From: Takakia lepidozioides
Taxonomy: Eukaryota > Streptophyta > Takakiopsida > Takakiales > Takakiaceae
Reading direction: 5' to 3'
Length of the DNA: 64,000 nt
Assembly (NCBI GenBank): GCA_030704615.1
Contig: CM060731.1
Span: 5,084,001 to 5,148,000, forward strand
Part shown: piece by piece, positions 19,722 through 30,512 of the stretch
Numbering within the stretch: the first letter of the stretch is position 1
Layout: each line of letters opens with the position of its first letter
Notes under the pieces: generated by a model
Databases searched by the model: none
Told to the model about the DNA's origin: nothing
The model's input: only the letters and a program-made list of their open reading frames with translations
Translations under genes and position numbers: made by a program

Positions 19722-20859
19722 ATAGGTGACCATTTACTATCACTCTGCTGGAGGAGTTGCTAAGAAGAATTTTAACCCATGTGCAGAATGAGTCTGGGAT
19801 CCCAATCTTTCTTAGAGCCCCCATGAGAAATGACCACTCGACCTTGTCAAAAGCTTTTTCGAAGTCAAGTAGAAGGAGAGTTATCGCTTGTTGAGTTCTA
19901 AGGGCAAAGTGAGGGATCTCTTGAGCAAGAAGAAGGTTGTCCATGATGTATCTACCCTTGATAAATCATGTTTGGTTAGGTCTAATGAGAGCTGGGAGGA
20001 AAGGTTGCAGTCTAAGGGCTAGCGCCTTTGCTATGATCTTGTAGGCAACGTTGAGAAGGGTTATGGGACGGTAGTTGGAGATGTTTGTACGATCTCCTTT
20101 TTTGAAAAGGAGTGTAATGACTCCTTGGGAGAGGGATGGCGGCATAGTGCCAGATAGGAAAATATGGTTGGCCATTGAGAGAAGGTCTCCGGAGATGTCA
20201 GACCAAAGCGCTTTGTAAAACTCCACTGGTATCCCATCGATACTTGGAGATTTGCCATTGTTCATTTTTTTGAGCGCTGTTTCTAGCTCTAGTTATAAAA
20301 ACTCTCCTTCAAGAGAGTGGGCTGAATCTGGAGAAAGAAGTGTGGGGGTGGATTGCATGCAACCTTGTTGGTGTTGGTTTAATGTGAGATCCCCTTCAGA
20401 GTCACTCTTAAAGAGAGAAGTGAAGTGATCTTTCGCTAGAGTTGCCAAGTGCCTGGGAGAGGATGCGAAAATCCTGGTGGTCTGGTCTATTAGTTCAGTA
20501 ATGTTCTGAGAGCCTCTACGTAATTTGGTCTTGTCAAAGAAGTATTTCGACATTTTTTCTCCTTTGGTTGACCAATTGACTCCAGCTTGCAGCTTAAGTT
20601 TTTGCTCCTGAAGGGATTGGAAGGTTTCAAGATTTTGCTTGGCTTTGAGGTAAGTGAGGTAAGTACGATTATCGCATCTAGAGGATTCTATATGAGCTTG
20701 GCACCGAGAGACATTTGGTGAGCGCCTTGATTTTTCTTTTGTGAGCTAATGCCAATTCTTTGCTCATGGTTTGAGCAGCCACATTGACTGCCTTGAGCTT
20801 GGACTGGAACCTATCAATGGGATTTTGGTCGTTGTTCCCTGCCTGGGACCAGGCAACTT

Positions 20860-21730
20860 TTAACCCTTGTTTGAAGGCTGGAATTTTAAGCAGGGATGTT
20901 GTATGCTTATAAATACCCTTCCCCTTGGATTGCGTATTGGGGAATTGGGGTCTGTGGGTGTCTGGTCATCCACTTCCCTAATGTTTAGGGAAGAGTAAAA
21001 TCTGTCTAGCATGGCCATTTGCAAGTCTGGTAAGGTCCTATTATTAGTCCAGGTAAAAGCTGGGAGAGAAGAGGATGGGTTTGAAGAATTTGATGTTTGG
21101 GAGATAGGTACATTTTCCACCAGGTTATGATTGTGAGATAGGTTGTTCCAGCTGTCAATTTCCATGGAAGTAGGGTTGAAGGGAGAGGGGTATCTACGGT
21201 CTTCCGGGGTTTCTACCATGTTGAAATTGCCCATAATTACCCAGCCATCTATGAAGTCAATTTCCTTCATTTTACTGTCCAGGGTCCGCCCTTTCAGAGG
21301 TGGAGTTTGGGGCATAAATGTTTACAACACCTAATGTACCTGCATTGTTGGGAAGTGTTAGGGCGCAAAATTGGGCCCGCCCTGGGATCCAAGAAGCTTC
21401 ACTATGAAGAAGGGAGTGGAGAGAGGGTGAGAGGAGGATTGCGGTTCCTCCTGGCGAGCCCGTGGATGTTGGTTTCCAGAGAGAGAGAGAGAGGGGCCAG
21501 AGCTGATCGGAGAGCTGAGAGATTTTGTGCGGATCTAATTTATATTCCTGAAGGGAGATGATGGCATCCTGCCGGAGCAGTGGCTGTAGCCAGGTTCTGA
21601 GCCTCACTCTTTTGAGGGAGTGAGGGTCGCTCCCTAGGCCTCTTATGTTCCATGAGGATAAGCTAATTAACATTTTGAGGGATGGAGAGGCCGAGGGTGT
21701 TGATCTCATTTGATGGCCGTGGAGGGTCAA
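20860..21730 (-). pseudogene. LINE AP-like endonuclease domain, frameshifted
   Basis: Minus strand: ISLSSWNIRGLGS (the Asn-containing first box), then LQEYKL (catalytic Glu), then WVIMGNFNMVETPEDR, which corresponds to the usual GDFN box with Asp replaced by Asn. A frameshift near 21300 separates the two halves. The domain is broken and has lost a metal-binding Asp. Confidence 0.8.
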
Positions 21731-22807
21731 AGAAGAAACGGGTTCTACGGTCTTTGGGGAGAAGAGTGCTTACCCACATGTATCCTGGGGGAGGCTTTGC
21801 TAAGAGCTTCTTGACCTTGATCATGATGACCAAGGATGGTGGGTTTGTAACTGGCAGACCTGGGTTTGGGATAAACTGGTTTGGTTTGTGAGCGAACGCA
21901 GAAATAGAGAGCAAGCAAGTGGAGGATTGGAAAAAATCAACCGGGAGAGGGAGTTGCAGAGATGGAAGGGTGTTGAAGGATGGGCCATGATGACAGTAGG
22001 GTAGCGGTAGGGAGTGAGGGAGACTGATTACTGGTAACCTTCTACGGATTGGCTTCTTATGGGGTTCCTTGAGACAAAGCAGCCAGCAACGCTTAACATT
22101 ATTTCTGTCATCATGGAAAATGAAGCAGGGGGCAGGGGGGGAGAGAACCTTGTCCATTTTGGTGATTGCGTCATTGATTTCGGTGTGCAAATCTGGAAGT
22201 GAGGGGAGAGGCGATAGATCCAGAGGAGAATCCGTGGAATCCGTTGGAGGTTGAGTGTTGCCCTGCCGGGTGATGCCCTGCTGCGATGGGAAGCTTGCTA
22301 CTGGCTGACTTGGCAGCGATGGAGCTGGTGCCACTGAGCGGCCAGAGACTCTGGATGAGGATGAGGATGTTGCTGGCCTGACTCCATAGAGGTGATCTCG
22401 GGTCTGTCCTCGTCAATTTCCGCTTCTACAACTGCTTCAAGAATGGTGAAAGCGTTGATGAGGGTTTCCCTATACTTTGGTTTTAATTTAGAGACACCCC
22501 ATGGTTCAGAGAGAATACTTTTCTTAACCCAAATGGCACCTTGAGGGGGTTGGGATCCGTAGATGTCAGCTTCCTCCATCAAGGCCAGAATGTGTGCCAC
22601 CAGATTGCAACTGAGCCCCTGAATGTTCACTAGGAAGGATCCCCAGGAAACTTTGGTGGTGCCCGCTAGGTGATAGTGTGGGAGGTAGGCTAGAAAGAAG
22701 TCACGAATCTTCTTTTTTAGCATATTCTCTGGGCACTTCGTGGGTGAGCAGTTGGCCAAGAACTGGTGAACATCCTGGATTGTGACTCCAGAGGGATGCA
22801 AAGTCAT
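21663..22807 (-). pseudogene. LINE ORF1-like protein, frameshifted
   Basis: Starts at ATG 22807 (minus), about 170 residues to a stop at 22298 (ILALMEEADIYGSQPP, VKKSILSEPWGVSKL), then continues in another frame at 22334-21663 with a Pro/Ser-rich stretch and CFIFHDDRNNVKRCWLLC. The first part recurs, decayed, at 23000-23230 on the plus strand. Such N-terminal regions in plant LINEs are nucleic-acid-binding ORF1 proteins. I see no intact zinc knuckle. Confidence 0.65.
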
Positions 22808-22828
22808 CCCACGCTGCTTCAGTAACCA

Positions 22829-22858
22829 GAAACCCTAAACCCTAAACCCTAAAAACCC
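22829..22858 (-). repeat. short telomere-like repeat (three TTTAGGG units) upstream of LINE ORF1
   Basis: Three perfect plant telomere units read TTTTAGGGTTTAGGGTTTAG on the minus strand, about 25 bp upstream of the LINE ORF1 start. It is far too short for a chromosome end. It may be part of the LINE 5' UTR (telo-box-like) or the junction between two oppositely oriented LINEs. Confidence 0.8.
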
Positions 22859-22984
22859 ATAATAATTTTCAGTGATAAAATTAATCAGGGCTATTACGCT
22901 ATTACCCCCTGTTCATTACAAAAAATAAAAATAAAAATAAAATAGTAGCCCATTTCTTCAAACAAATATATAAATGCTCCGCTG

Positions 22985-24200
22985 CAAACCCTCGGCCCAG
23001 ATTTTGGCCCTAATGGAGGAGGCAGATATCTATGCCTCTCAATCTCTATTGGGGCTGTTTGGATCAAAGAAAGCGTCCTCTTGGAGCCAAGGGGGGATCT
23101 GAGACTCAAAACTAGAACTCAAGATACTCTTTCTAATAGCTTCTCCCTGCTTGATGCTGTCCCGGAAGCTGAAATAGATGAGGAAAATCACCGGCATGAT
23201 CTCCAGAGAACTAGATTAAATCTGGATAGGTAATCACCTTCCTGCGTCTTGACTTCAAAAAAGCCTTTGATAGGGTGGAATGGTCTTTTCTTTTGGGATT
23301 TCTCTCTAAAATTGGACTACCTGCTTATTTCTACCAATGGGTTCAGATTCTTCTCAAAGAACTCTATAAGTCGGGTCATTATAAATGGCCAACTCTCAAC
23401 TTCGTTTTCACTTCAACACTCAGCCAAACAGGGCTGTCCACTGGTCCTTTTCTTTTTCCTCTGCAAGCCAAGGTATCACTGGCCTCCATATTACAAACTA
23501 TTCTACTCAGCAGCGAACTTAGACTAAGGAATCAATGTTTGTGGATGACACCTTTGTCGTGTTGCAAGCCACGCCTGGAAAGAGTGGCGGTCACCCTTGA
23601 TAAATTTTGTCACGCCTCGGACTTCAAGGTGAACTGGAGTAAAACATGCGCAATCCTCACCTGAGACCTCACCCTCGATACTTGGGGTTTTAAACCACGG
23701 ACTAAAATGGCTACAGCCTGGACAAACTACTATATGCTAGCTACACATTTGGCATAGGCCTATAGACCATCAACATTTTTCCCCAACCCTCTCCAAACTC
23801 AAAAGCAAATTGGTCTTTTGGGGATCCAAACATCAGATTTCGATTACTGGCAAGGCGCTTGTTGTCAACCAAATCTTATCAGCTGGTATATGGTACTACG
23901 TCTCATCCAAGAGACCTGACTCAATTCAAATCCAACAGATCAAAGCCCCAGCGCAGATCTTATAAAGAAACTTCCGACTCACGACCTTGCAGAGTAAAAG
24001 GCCTTCTGCAGTCCCATGGCCATCCCTCTTCCAGTGGAATCCAATGCGAACTTTGCTCGTGGAACCCAGTGGCCTAAAGGGTCCAGATTCTTTTGGCATA
24101 AAATTGATTGCTCCTTCTTTCCTTCGCGCACACACAAATTGCTGAAGCGACCTCCATCTCATCACCATTCTTCCTCGAAGGCAAGATACATGATACAACG
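22985..24200 (+). mobile_element. second LINE of the same family, decayed and internally deleted
   Basis: Plus strand: ILALMEEADIY at about 23003 is the ORF1 sequence of the neighbouring LINE. By about 23245 the reading has jumped to reverse transcriptase (DFKKAFDRVEWSFLLGFLSKIGLPAYFYQWVQ), so endonuclease and N-terminal RT are deleted. RT continues in shifting frames (KQGCPLV, then ASDFKVNWSKTCAIL near 23610) and the downstream WGSKHQ, KALVVNQ region to about 24200. Many stops. It points away from the first LINE. Confidence 0.75.
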
Positions 24201-27011
24201 ATCGTCGGTGCTTATCCTGGGTTATGTGTAGTTGTAGAAGATGGTTTGTGTAATGGAGTGTTTGCTGAGACATTTAGAGGATTTTTGGGCACAAGCACAC
24301 CAGTTCAGAAGTTCCTTTTTAATATGGACCCTCTGTAGATGACATGAAAGTCAGTCGGGAAATGAACTCCCTCATAAGGTAAGCTCTTACAGGTACATGC
24401 CTCCTCCAAACGTGTATAGATGTACAGCATTACTGGCCTGGCCGCAGATTGGTTGGTCCTTAAAAATGGTTGGCTGGCAGCATCATAATATTGGACACTT
24501 CTGATGCTAACAGATTCCAGGGACCACACAGGTGTGCAGGTTCATGTCAGTGGCTGGTGACAATATATTGCCTTCTTTAGTGTACAGCATGTCTGGATGC
24601 TGTTGCTAGAAATTTTTCCTTCGCTTTCATTTGTCTCAGGTTCTATTGTAGCACTAACTATTCTCTTTTAATGAGAAGATCCCAGTTTAAACTCAGTTAC
24701 CTCGTTTTTGAGGCCCTGAACAGTAGGATGCATTGAGTTCTACAGGGGATCAGTACATTGTTTTTCCAGATGATTTTTGATCTGAAATATTTGGTTTCCA
24801 AGATCTCTACACCATCAAAATGTTTACAGCTCATTGTGTCACATCTCATTGTTTGAGACTCTTGTTAAAAGTGCAATGTAGTGGGGCTTGTTTGCTTCAT
24901 TGTGTGAAGGAGGCAGTAATTTTGCTAGGCCTTCTTCTTGCCTGAAGACTTGCAACATACATCATTCTCAATTGCAAGCCAGCGTCCTGTAACTCGTGAC
25001 AAGTCAGACAAATGTTGTGTAAAGTTGCATAGATTTTATGTAGGTTTAGATTACCAACAATAGTGCCTGGAGATAACACAAATGGTTACCGAGCGTGAGG
25101 GGTAACCGACATTTGCTAATGTAAGGGCTATTTGTCCCTTAAATCTTCCCTCAAGAGGCAATCTGGTGATTAGTGGAGTACTCCGGTGATTAGTTTTTGG
25201 ATGCTTTGTCTGTAGTGAATGATGCAACTCAGCTGCTGAGGCTGAGTATACGTCGTTTGATATCAAAAGGACTTAAATTGTTAGTCTTTGTTGGATCGGT
25301 GAGTCGATTGGGTATGGACTTGTTACTTCAAGGTTAGATCTGTTTGATACCTGGCCAGGCTGCAAAACATCACATAGTGCTTGGATGGATTGTGGAATGT
25401 CAATTGCACCTAGCAGGCTCAGGACATCGGTGGGCAGTGTAGTCCAGTTATAGAACCCTGCACACATACCAGATAAAGCTGAGGTCTTATGATAGGAAAG
25501 ACTTGTGTCAGATTTCTGCATTTCAGGTGGGCAATAAAATTAAAGAGCTTTTGACAATATACCTCAACCGTGTGCACAAATCAGCACACTGTTCCAGTCT
25601 CTAATCAAGGACTGTAGATGTTTCTTGATTGCTCTCTCTTCTTCTTCTCTCCTTTCTGTGGCTTCTCCACTCCATCTTTGGAAATTAATTATCTTTTAGC
25701 AGAAGAGATCTGGCCTCTCTCTCTCAACTGGCCGTTTTGTTCTGCCCAAACTGGACACAAGGCTATGCCAAACAACGTCTTATGAGTACATCTCTCTAAA
25801 CTGGACTGAAAGTGCACCTCTGAGTTTTTCTAGAAAGCTATGTGTGAGTGCACACCTGAGGCCGGTGACAGGAGCAAGCAGATTGCAAAGAAGCCAATAC
25901 ATGAGCTTTATCCACATGAGGGGGCATATCAGGTTGTCTAGTTGCATTGCTTCTATAAGTTGGACACTTTTAGTGGCACCCCGGATTGTTAACCCTTGTA
26001 CAACACCCATTTGAGCGCATGCCACTGTCACCATCTTCTCTGTCATTCCTCTCTACCTGGCCGCCTCTGTCAATTTCGCCTATATCAGTTGGCAATGTTC
26101 GAATTCCTTCAAGAAGCTGTGATTTTACAAGTCCCTATGACTACCTCCTCATCCACTGTTGCTCATTTATTGATAGCCTCCGCGAAGGTCAAAGCCAGCA
26201 GAGATTTTCTTCACGACAGTGAGGTGTACCAATTCACTGCAAGAGAGAGGCTCATATCCACACGTGCTCGGAAGGGACCCTCTTCTGCTTGCTGGGAGGG
26301 ATCTCTGTCTAGATGGGCATAATGGACTCCACCCCTTAAACTAATGAGAAGGGGGTGTGTCGGGTCGTTACCTTATCAGTTGCACGAAACGCCCATAATG
26401 CTGAGATCAACTTAGTGACCCGGCAAGGACTCTACCTATTAGCCACTCAGAAGGTTTGCTGTCCTCAGCATGGAAACTCAGAGAGCTCAAGTGGAATAAA
26501 GTGGAGGGACTTTCCCCATGGTAGGGTGAAGCATGGCCAGGAGCACCACTCAAACTGTGGGAGGGGGGGGGGGGGGGGGGGAGGGATGCACCATTGAAGG
26601 ATGGAGATGACTCCACATAAGATTCAAACCATGTCATGAGGCTCGCCTTTTGGTACATAAATGCCACTATGACACCAGACAATTAATCTCAGATTCTCAT
26701 ATGATTTGTCTACTGTGTGCCTGACCGGTGGATAGCTGCCAGACCTCGATTCACAAGGTTTATGGAGTTTCATATATATAGCGAGTCAGATCAATTGGCA
26801 CCGTAGATGACAACAGTTATTCTGTGATTTCCACTAGTCCAGTGAAGCTATTCGGCCCAGGTCAGGCTGACAATTGAGTTCGATATTCGATATTCTGCTT
26901 TCTTGCTTGTTCATGTCTCTTTTCTGTCTAGTGTATACTGCATGGGTGATTAATGTGGGTGTCCGCATTTTGATGTATTGCTCTCTCCTACATCACTGCA
27001 CTCTTCAGACT
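24201..27011. other. intergenic, no supportable gene
   Basis: Short unrelated open frames only. The single notable item is an uninterrupted run of 19 G at 26563-26581 within a purine-rich stretch. Confidence 0.6.
26563..26581. repeat. poly-G run
   Basis: Nineteen consecutive G on the plus strand. The length is likely to vary between reads or individuals. Confidence 0.9.
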
Positions 27012-27614
27012 TTATTCTGGTTGCTTTGTCTCGTCCAGCCCGTGTCTCTCAGGGGAAGTGGAAGCCTTCCCCTTCACACTGTCTCTCCTTTGTTGCAGAA
27101 GTATGGACCCTCTTTCGACGAGGAGGGAGGCTCTAGTCTGACCCACAATGGATGCCCTCTGCAGGCATAGGGATGCCCTCTCTCTGGTGCGTCTCCTACC
27201 AAGCCAAGTATCTAACTTGGGCTTTTGTGAACATCTTCTTTGTCTTTTAGGGGGATCCTTAATTGGTACTCCACACTCTGACTTAGCCCTGCTTCTTGGT
27301 AGTTTCTTTTTCATCTCCTCATCAAATATGGCTCGTGGGGTAAGAACGCCAATGCCTCTATCACTTTCCACTGAGGTCACAATACGGATGTTCCATGGTT
27401 TTAGCACTGCTGGTTTCACTTTCCTGTTTCCAAAAGCTCTGAGAGTGTCGCTCTCAAGTTTTTCTCTGTCTATCAGTCTCTGCCTTTCTCTTGCTAGGAA
27501 ATCTCTATCTTTCAGTCTCTCCTCTTCCTTCTCTAGCAGCGCTCTCTCTACCGTAAGATCCAGGTCTCTTTTCTCTAGAGAGAGCTCGATAGCTCCCTCT
27601 TTTTCAGTTAACAC
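27012..27614 (-). CDS. hypothetical charged coiled-coil protein fragment
   Basis: A 200-codon minus-strand frame. The first 60 residues are strongly charged and heptad-like (ALLEKEEERLKDRDFLARER), typical of a coiled coil. The rest is basic (RSRAKSEC, KRQRRCSQKPK). In the same frame upstream, a TGA near 27628 separates it from MLWKHSNIVGVLAQRE, so it may be the second part of a broken or spliced gene. No family recognised. The complementary strand is also open here, which weakens the case. Confidence 0.3.
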   Translation of the reverse strand: MLTEKEGAIELSLEKRDLDLTVERALLEKEEERLKDRDFLARERQRLIDREKLESDTLRAFGNRKVKPAVLKPWNIRIVTSVESDRGIGVLTPRAIFDEEMKKKLPRSRAKSECGVPIKDPPKRQRRCSQKPKLDTWLGRRRTRERASLCLQRASIVGQTRASLLVERGSILLQQRRDSVKGKASTSPERHGLDETKQPE

Positions 27615-30512
27615 TTCCGACTTTCAAAACGTCTTTCTCTCACACTCTCTTTGCGCAAGCACGCCAACGATGTTGCTATGCTTCCAAAGCATTAGCAGAG
27701 AGAAAATAGTCATGTTGACTGGTGCCCAGACTGGCCTTAAGCTCGTATCACCTGGTTCTCACACATCCTACGATCCACCACCTCTATGCGTAATCTTTGC
27801 ACACGGAGTGCTTCCGAGTATATCAACCTTTGTGGAACGATGCCAAAGCTGAAGCTAAGGCAAGTGCGGAAAAGAAAGAACAAAAGAAAGAGAGAGAGAA
27901 AGTTTGCGGGTTATAATAAGTGATCTTTAGAATCCAAAATTGGCATAATCCATGCCATCAACAACACTAGAAAGTAACGGAACCACCACGAATAAAATCA
28001 ACTGTGAAGCCATGTTTCGAACGTGTAGCTCAAGAAACGATGCGAACGAGCAGTAATACTACTTTTCAAACTCGAAGTGGAAAAACCAGGCTCATGAATG
28101 CCACTGAAAAAACCCAAACCCACCAAGAAATCACACAGCAGGAAGGTACGGGAGAGGAAGAGGCGCACACACAGTATTAGTTAGGAAGTTCCTCTCCAAC
28201 GTGATCCGCGCAGTCACTATGGCCAAGCAGACCTCAGATCTGGAGCAGTAGCACACAGACCTACTCAACCAGTGTCTTACCTGCTGAGTTCCAGTCTTTC
28301 CATCAAACCTCAATGAGTGTAAAGTGTAAACCTCCAACCTGATGGCCCAGTGCTAAGGGTACTGTGGTTCTATGGTCAAATCCAAATCCATACAGGGGTG
28401 GTAGCTTGTGGTCCCCTAGTTCTTGGGAAAGGAGCAGAAAACAATTCACTCGAGTGGCAACTGCAGGTCTTCACAGAGGAAGGCATCGGCCCCATATTTT
28501 CGTGTTCATTGAAAATCAGGTGTTGAAATGTATACAGAGAGAGAAGTAACAGAGAGCAGTCTCTCCCTTTCCTCCTCTTCTGCCTGTTGATGGCCATCCA
28601 TATGTTAAGAGTAAGCACTTCTTTTCCAACAATGCTGAAGAGCCTGCTAGCTAAACCCCCTGCAACTTCAACTATATACCACATTAACTGATCAAATGGA
28701 AGGGCTTCCTTATTTTTCTTCTCTCATTGGGATTTCTCAAGATTTACATATGTATACAAAGGGCTGGTCTCTAAAGGCAAAACTACTGATACAGAGCCTA
28801 GTAGAAAAGGGTTAACTTTGCCCCGTGAATCAGCTCTATTAGCAGATGTAGGGAAAACTTGATATCTGGGATACAGAAAACTTCACAAAATCTTCACCAG
28901 TTCTTCTAAGAGATAAGCAAATGCCACATTGCCCAAGCCATGGTCCGTTAAATCAAGCTGGTTCCGTGCAGAATCTCCATGGTCCGGTGCTCGTCACTCG
29001 CCAGAGTATTATAGCCTGGGATGGGGGAGGGTGTCAACTCCTGCTATTCGGATTCTGCAACCTTGTCCTGGAAGCATAGGTGAACCAAGAAATGCCAATA
29101 GCAAACTTAATGGAATTCGTATGAAGCGAGTGGCTTTCGGCCAAGGAACTGAGCATAAGATGTTACAGAACACCAAAGCTTGTCCTCAAGCATAACTATC
29201 TCTGTCTTCATAATGACCTAGTGGATGCTGAACTTTATTCATTCATTGTATGCAGACATAAAATGATCTGCACATGAATGTGAAAGACAACAAGTATTTC
29301 CATTACCCTTAGAAGGGATATTTGCTCACTACGCCCCACCCACCTGTGCCACCACCTGGTGTCATATTACGGCACCTATATGTCAGGAACAAATTAAGTC
29401 AATACGATTGAAGGTAAAGATCAAGACCAGCAACAATATCAACAAATACGCCCAGACTTTCACTTAAGTGCAGTTAGAGTGGCTGGTTTTCATGTCCACC
29501 TGATGTACAGTTCTGTAGGTTCTCTTCTGATGCATCTATTGCGGTCCTATTTGGACACAATATCCACCCCCTACGGACTGTGTGGCAGTAGGGAAGCAAT
29601 GGAGAGTCCATTGCGCTAAAAAAAGTTGGATACGTGAGCATACCACGAGTTCTTGAAACCAGCTGTTTTGAGCCTGATAGATGTTGTGAGGGCCTGGGCT
29701 GTCAACCCTTTCAGTGGAAGGGCTTGTATCATTGTAAGAAAGATTGTAAGCTGGAAGATGGCCTCAGTTAGAATTGGGATGCATGCAAACTCTGTACAGA
29801 GAAAGAGAGATACAACAACAAAGAAAGAAACTTAACAATGTACATGGGAAGCTTGAATGGCGTATGGAATTCACAGCAAAGAGAAGACAGAATGGACTGA
29901 GAGAAAGGGGGTCCACTGTTGTTTGTGTCCAAGTGCGAGTACCCCTCTGAAAGCAAACAATTCAAAATAGAGAGATTTTCACATGGAGAAATAATTCGTT
30001 GATCAAATGAGTGCATACTCAGCCACATAGCTGGAAACTTTGCAGCTACTTGGGCTCCCACTTGAGGGCCCACATTCCATGCCCCAGAGCTCCTATCCAT
30101 CTATCAGAAGTACCTAGTACTGTCAGCATCTCTCTCCCCAAGCATTGGTAGTCACATAACTATCAATCATAAGCCATGATTGAGTACCACTGATTGGTAC
30201 TCACCTTCCCCCCAATCTTCAGACCTGTTTCGAAGACCAATTAGAGTGGGATTCAATTGGCGAATGGAATGCCCTTGGCTTGAGAGGGCTAGGGCTGTTC
30301 CATACTAATGGTCCACTCACACCTACCTTCATCTGTTAATGATGCCTTTGATTGTTAAAGGGCGTTTCTACATCTCTCCCTGGTTCTTGGTTGTTCTAGT
30401 GTGCCTTGGGCCCGTAAGCCCTCCCGGACAAAATAAATTCCTCTCTTTCTCTGTCTCTCTCTCTGGGGCCCCTGTGGAATTTATGTAGTTTCTTCTTTCC
30501 TTCTTCCATGGT
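27615..30512. other. intergenic, no supportable gene
   Basis: Only short open frames without recognisable motifs. A CT-rich stretch near 30440-30465 precedes the 3' end of the PPR gene and may belong to its 3' untranslated region on the other strand. Confidence 0.55.

Larger units (their letters stand above)
19727..22807 (-). mobile_element. LINE, 5' part (ORF1, endonuclease, N-terminal reverse transcriptase), right of the chromovirus
   Basis: Reading down the minus strand from 22807: ORF1-like protein, AP-type endonuclease, then reverse transcriptase up to the insertion point. Conserved RT pieces are GKSPSIDGIPVEFYKALW, LFKKGDRTNISNYRPITLLN (20050-20240) and LLLLDFEKAFDKVEWSFL (19780-19880). 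Several frameshifts and stops occur (for example near 22300, 21300, 20850, 20280 and 19960). It is one element with 12302-12805. Confidence 0.88.

Noticed and set aside
22829-22858. Chromosome end or long interstitial telomere
   Set aside because: Only three TTTAGGG units, embedded between LINE sequences.
27148-27852. 234-residue plus-strand ORF
   Set aside because: Ser/Leu-rich complement of the charged minus-strand frame; the minus strand has the more protein-like composition.
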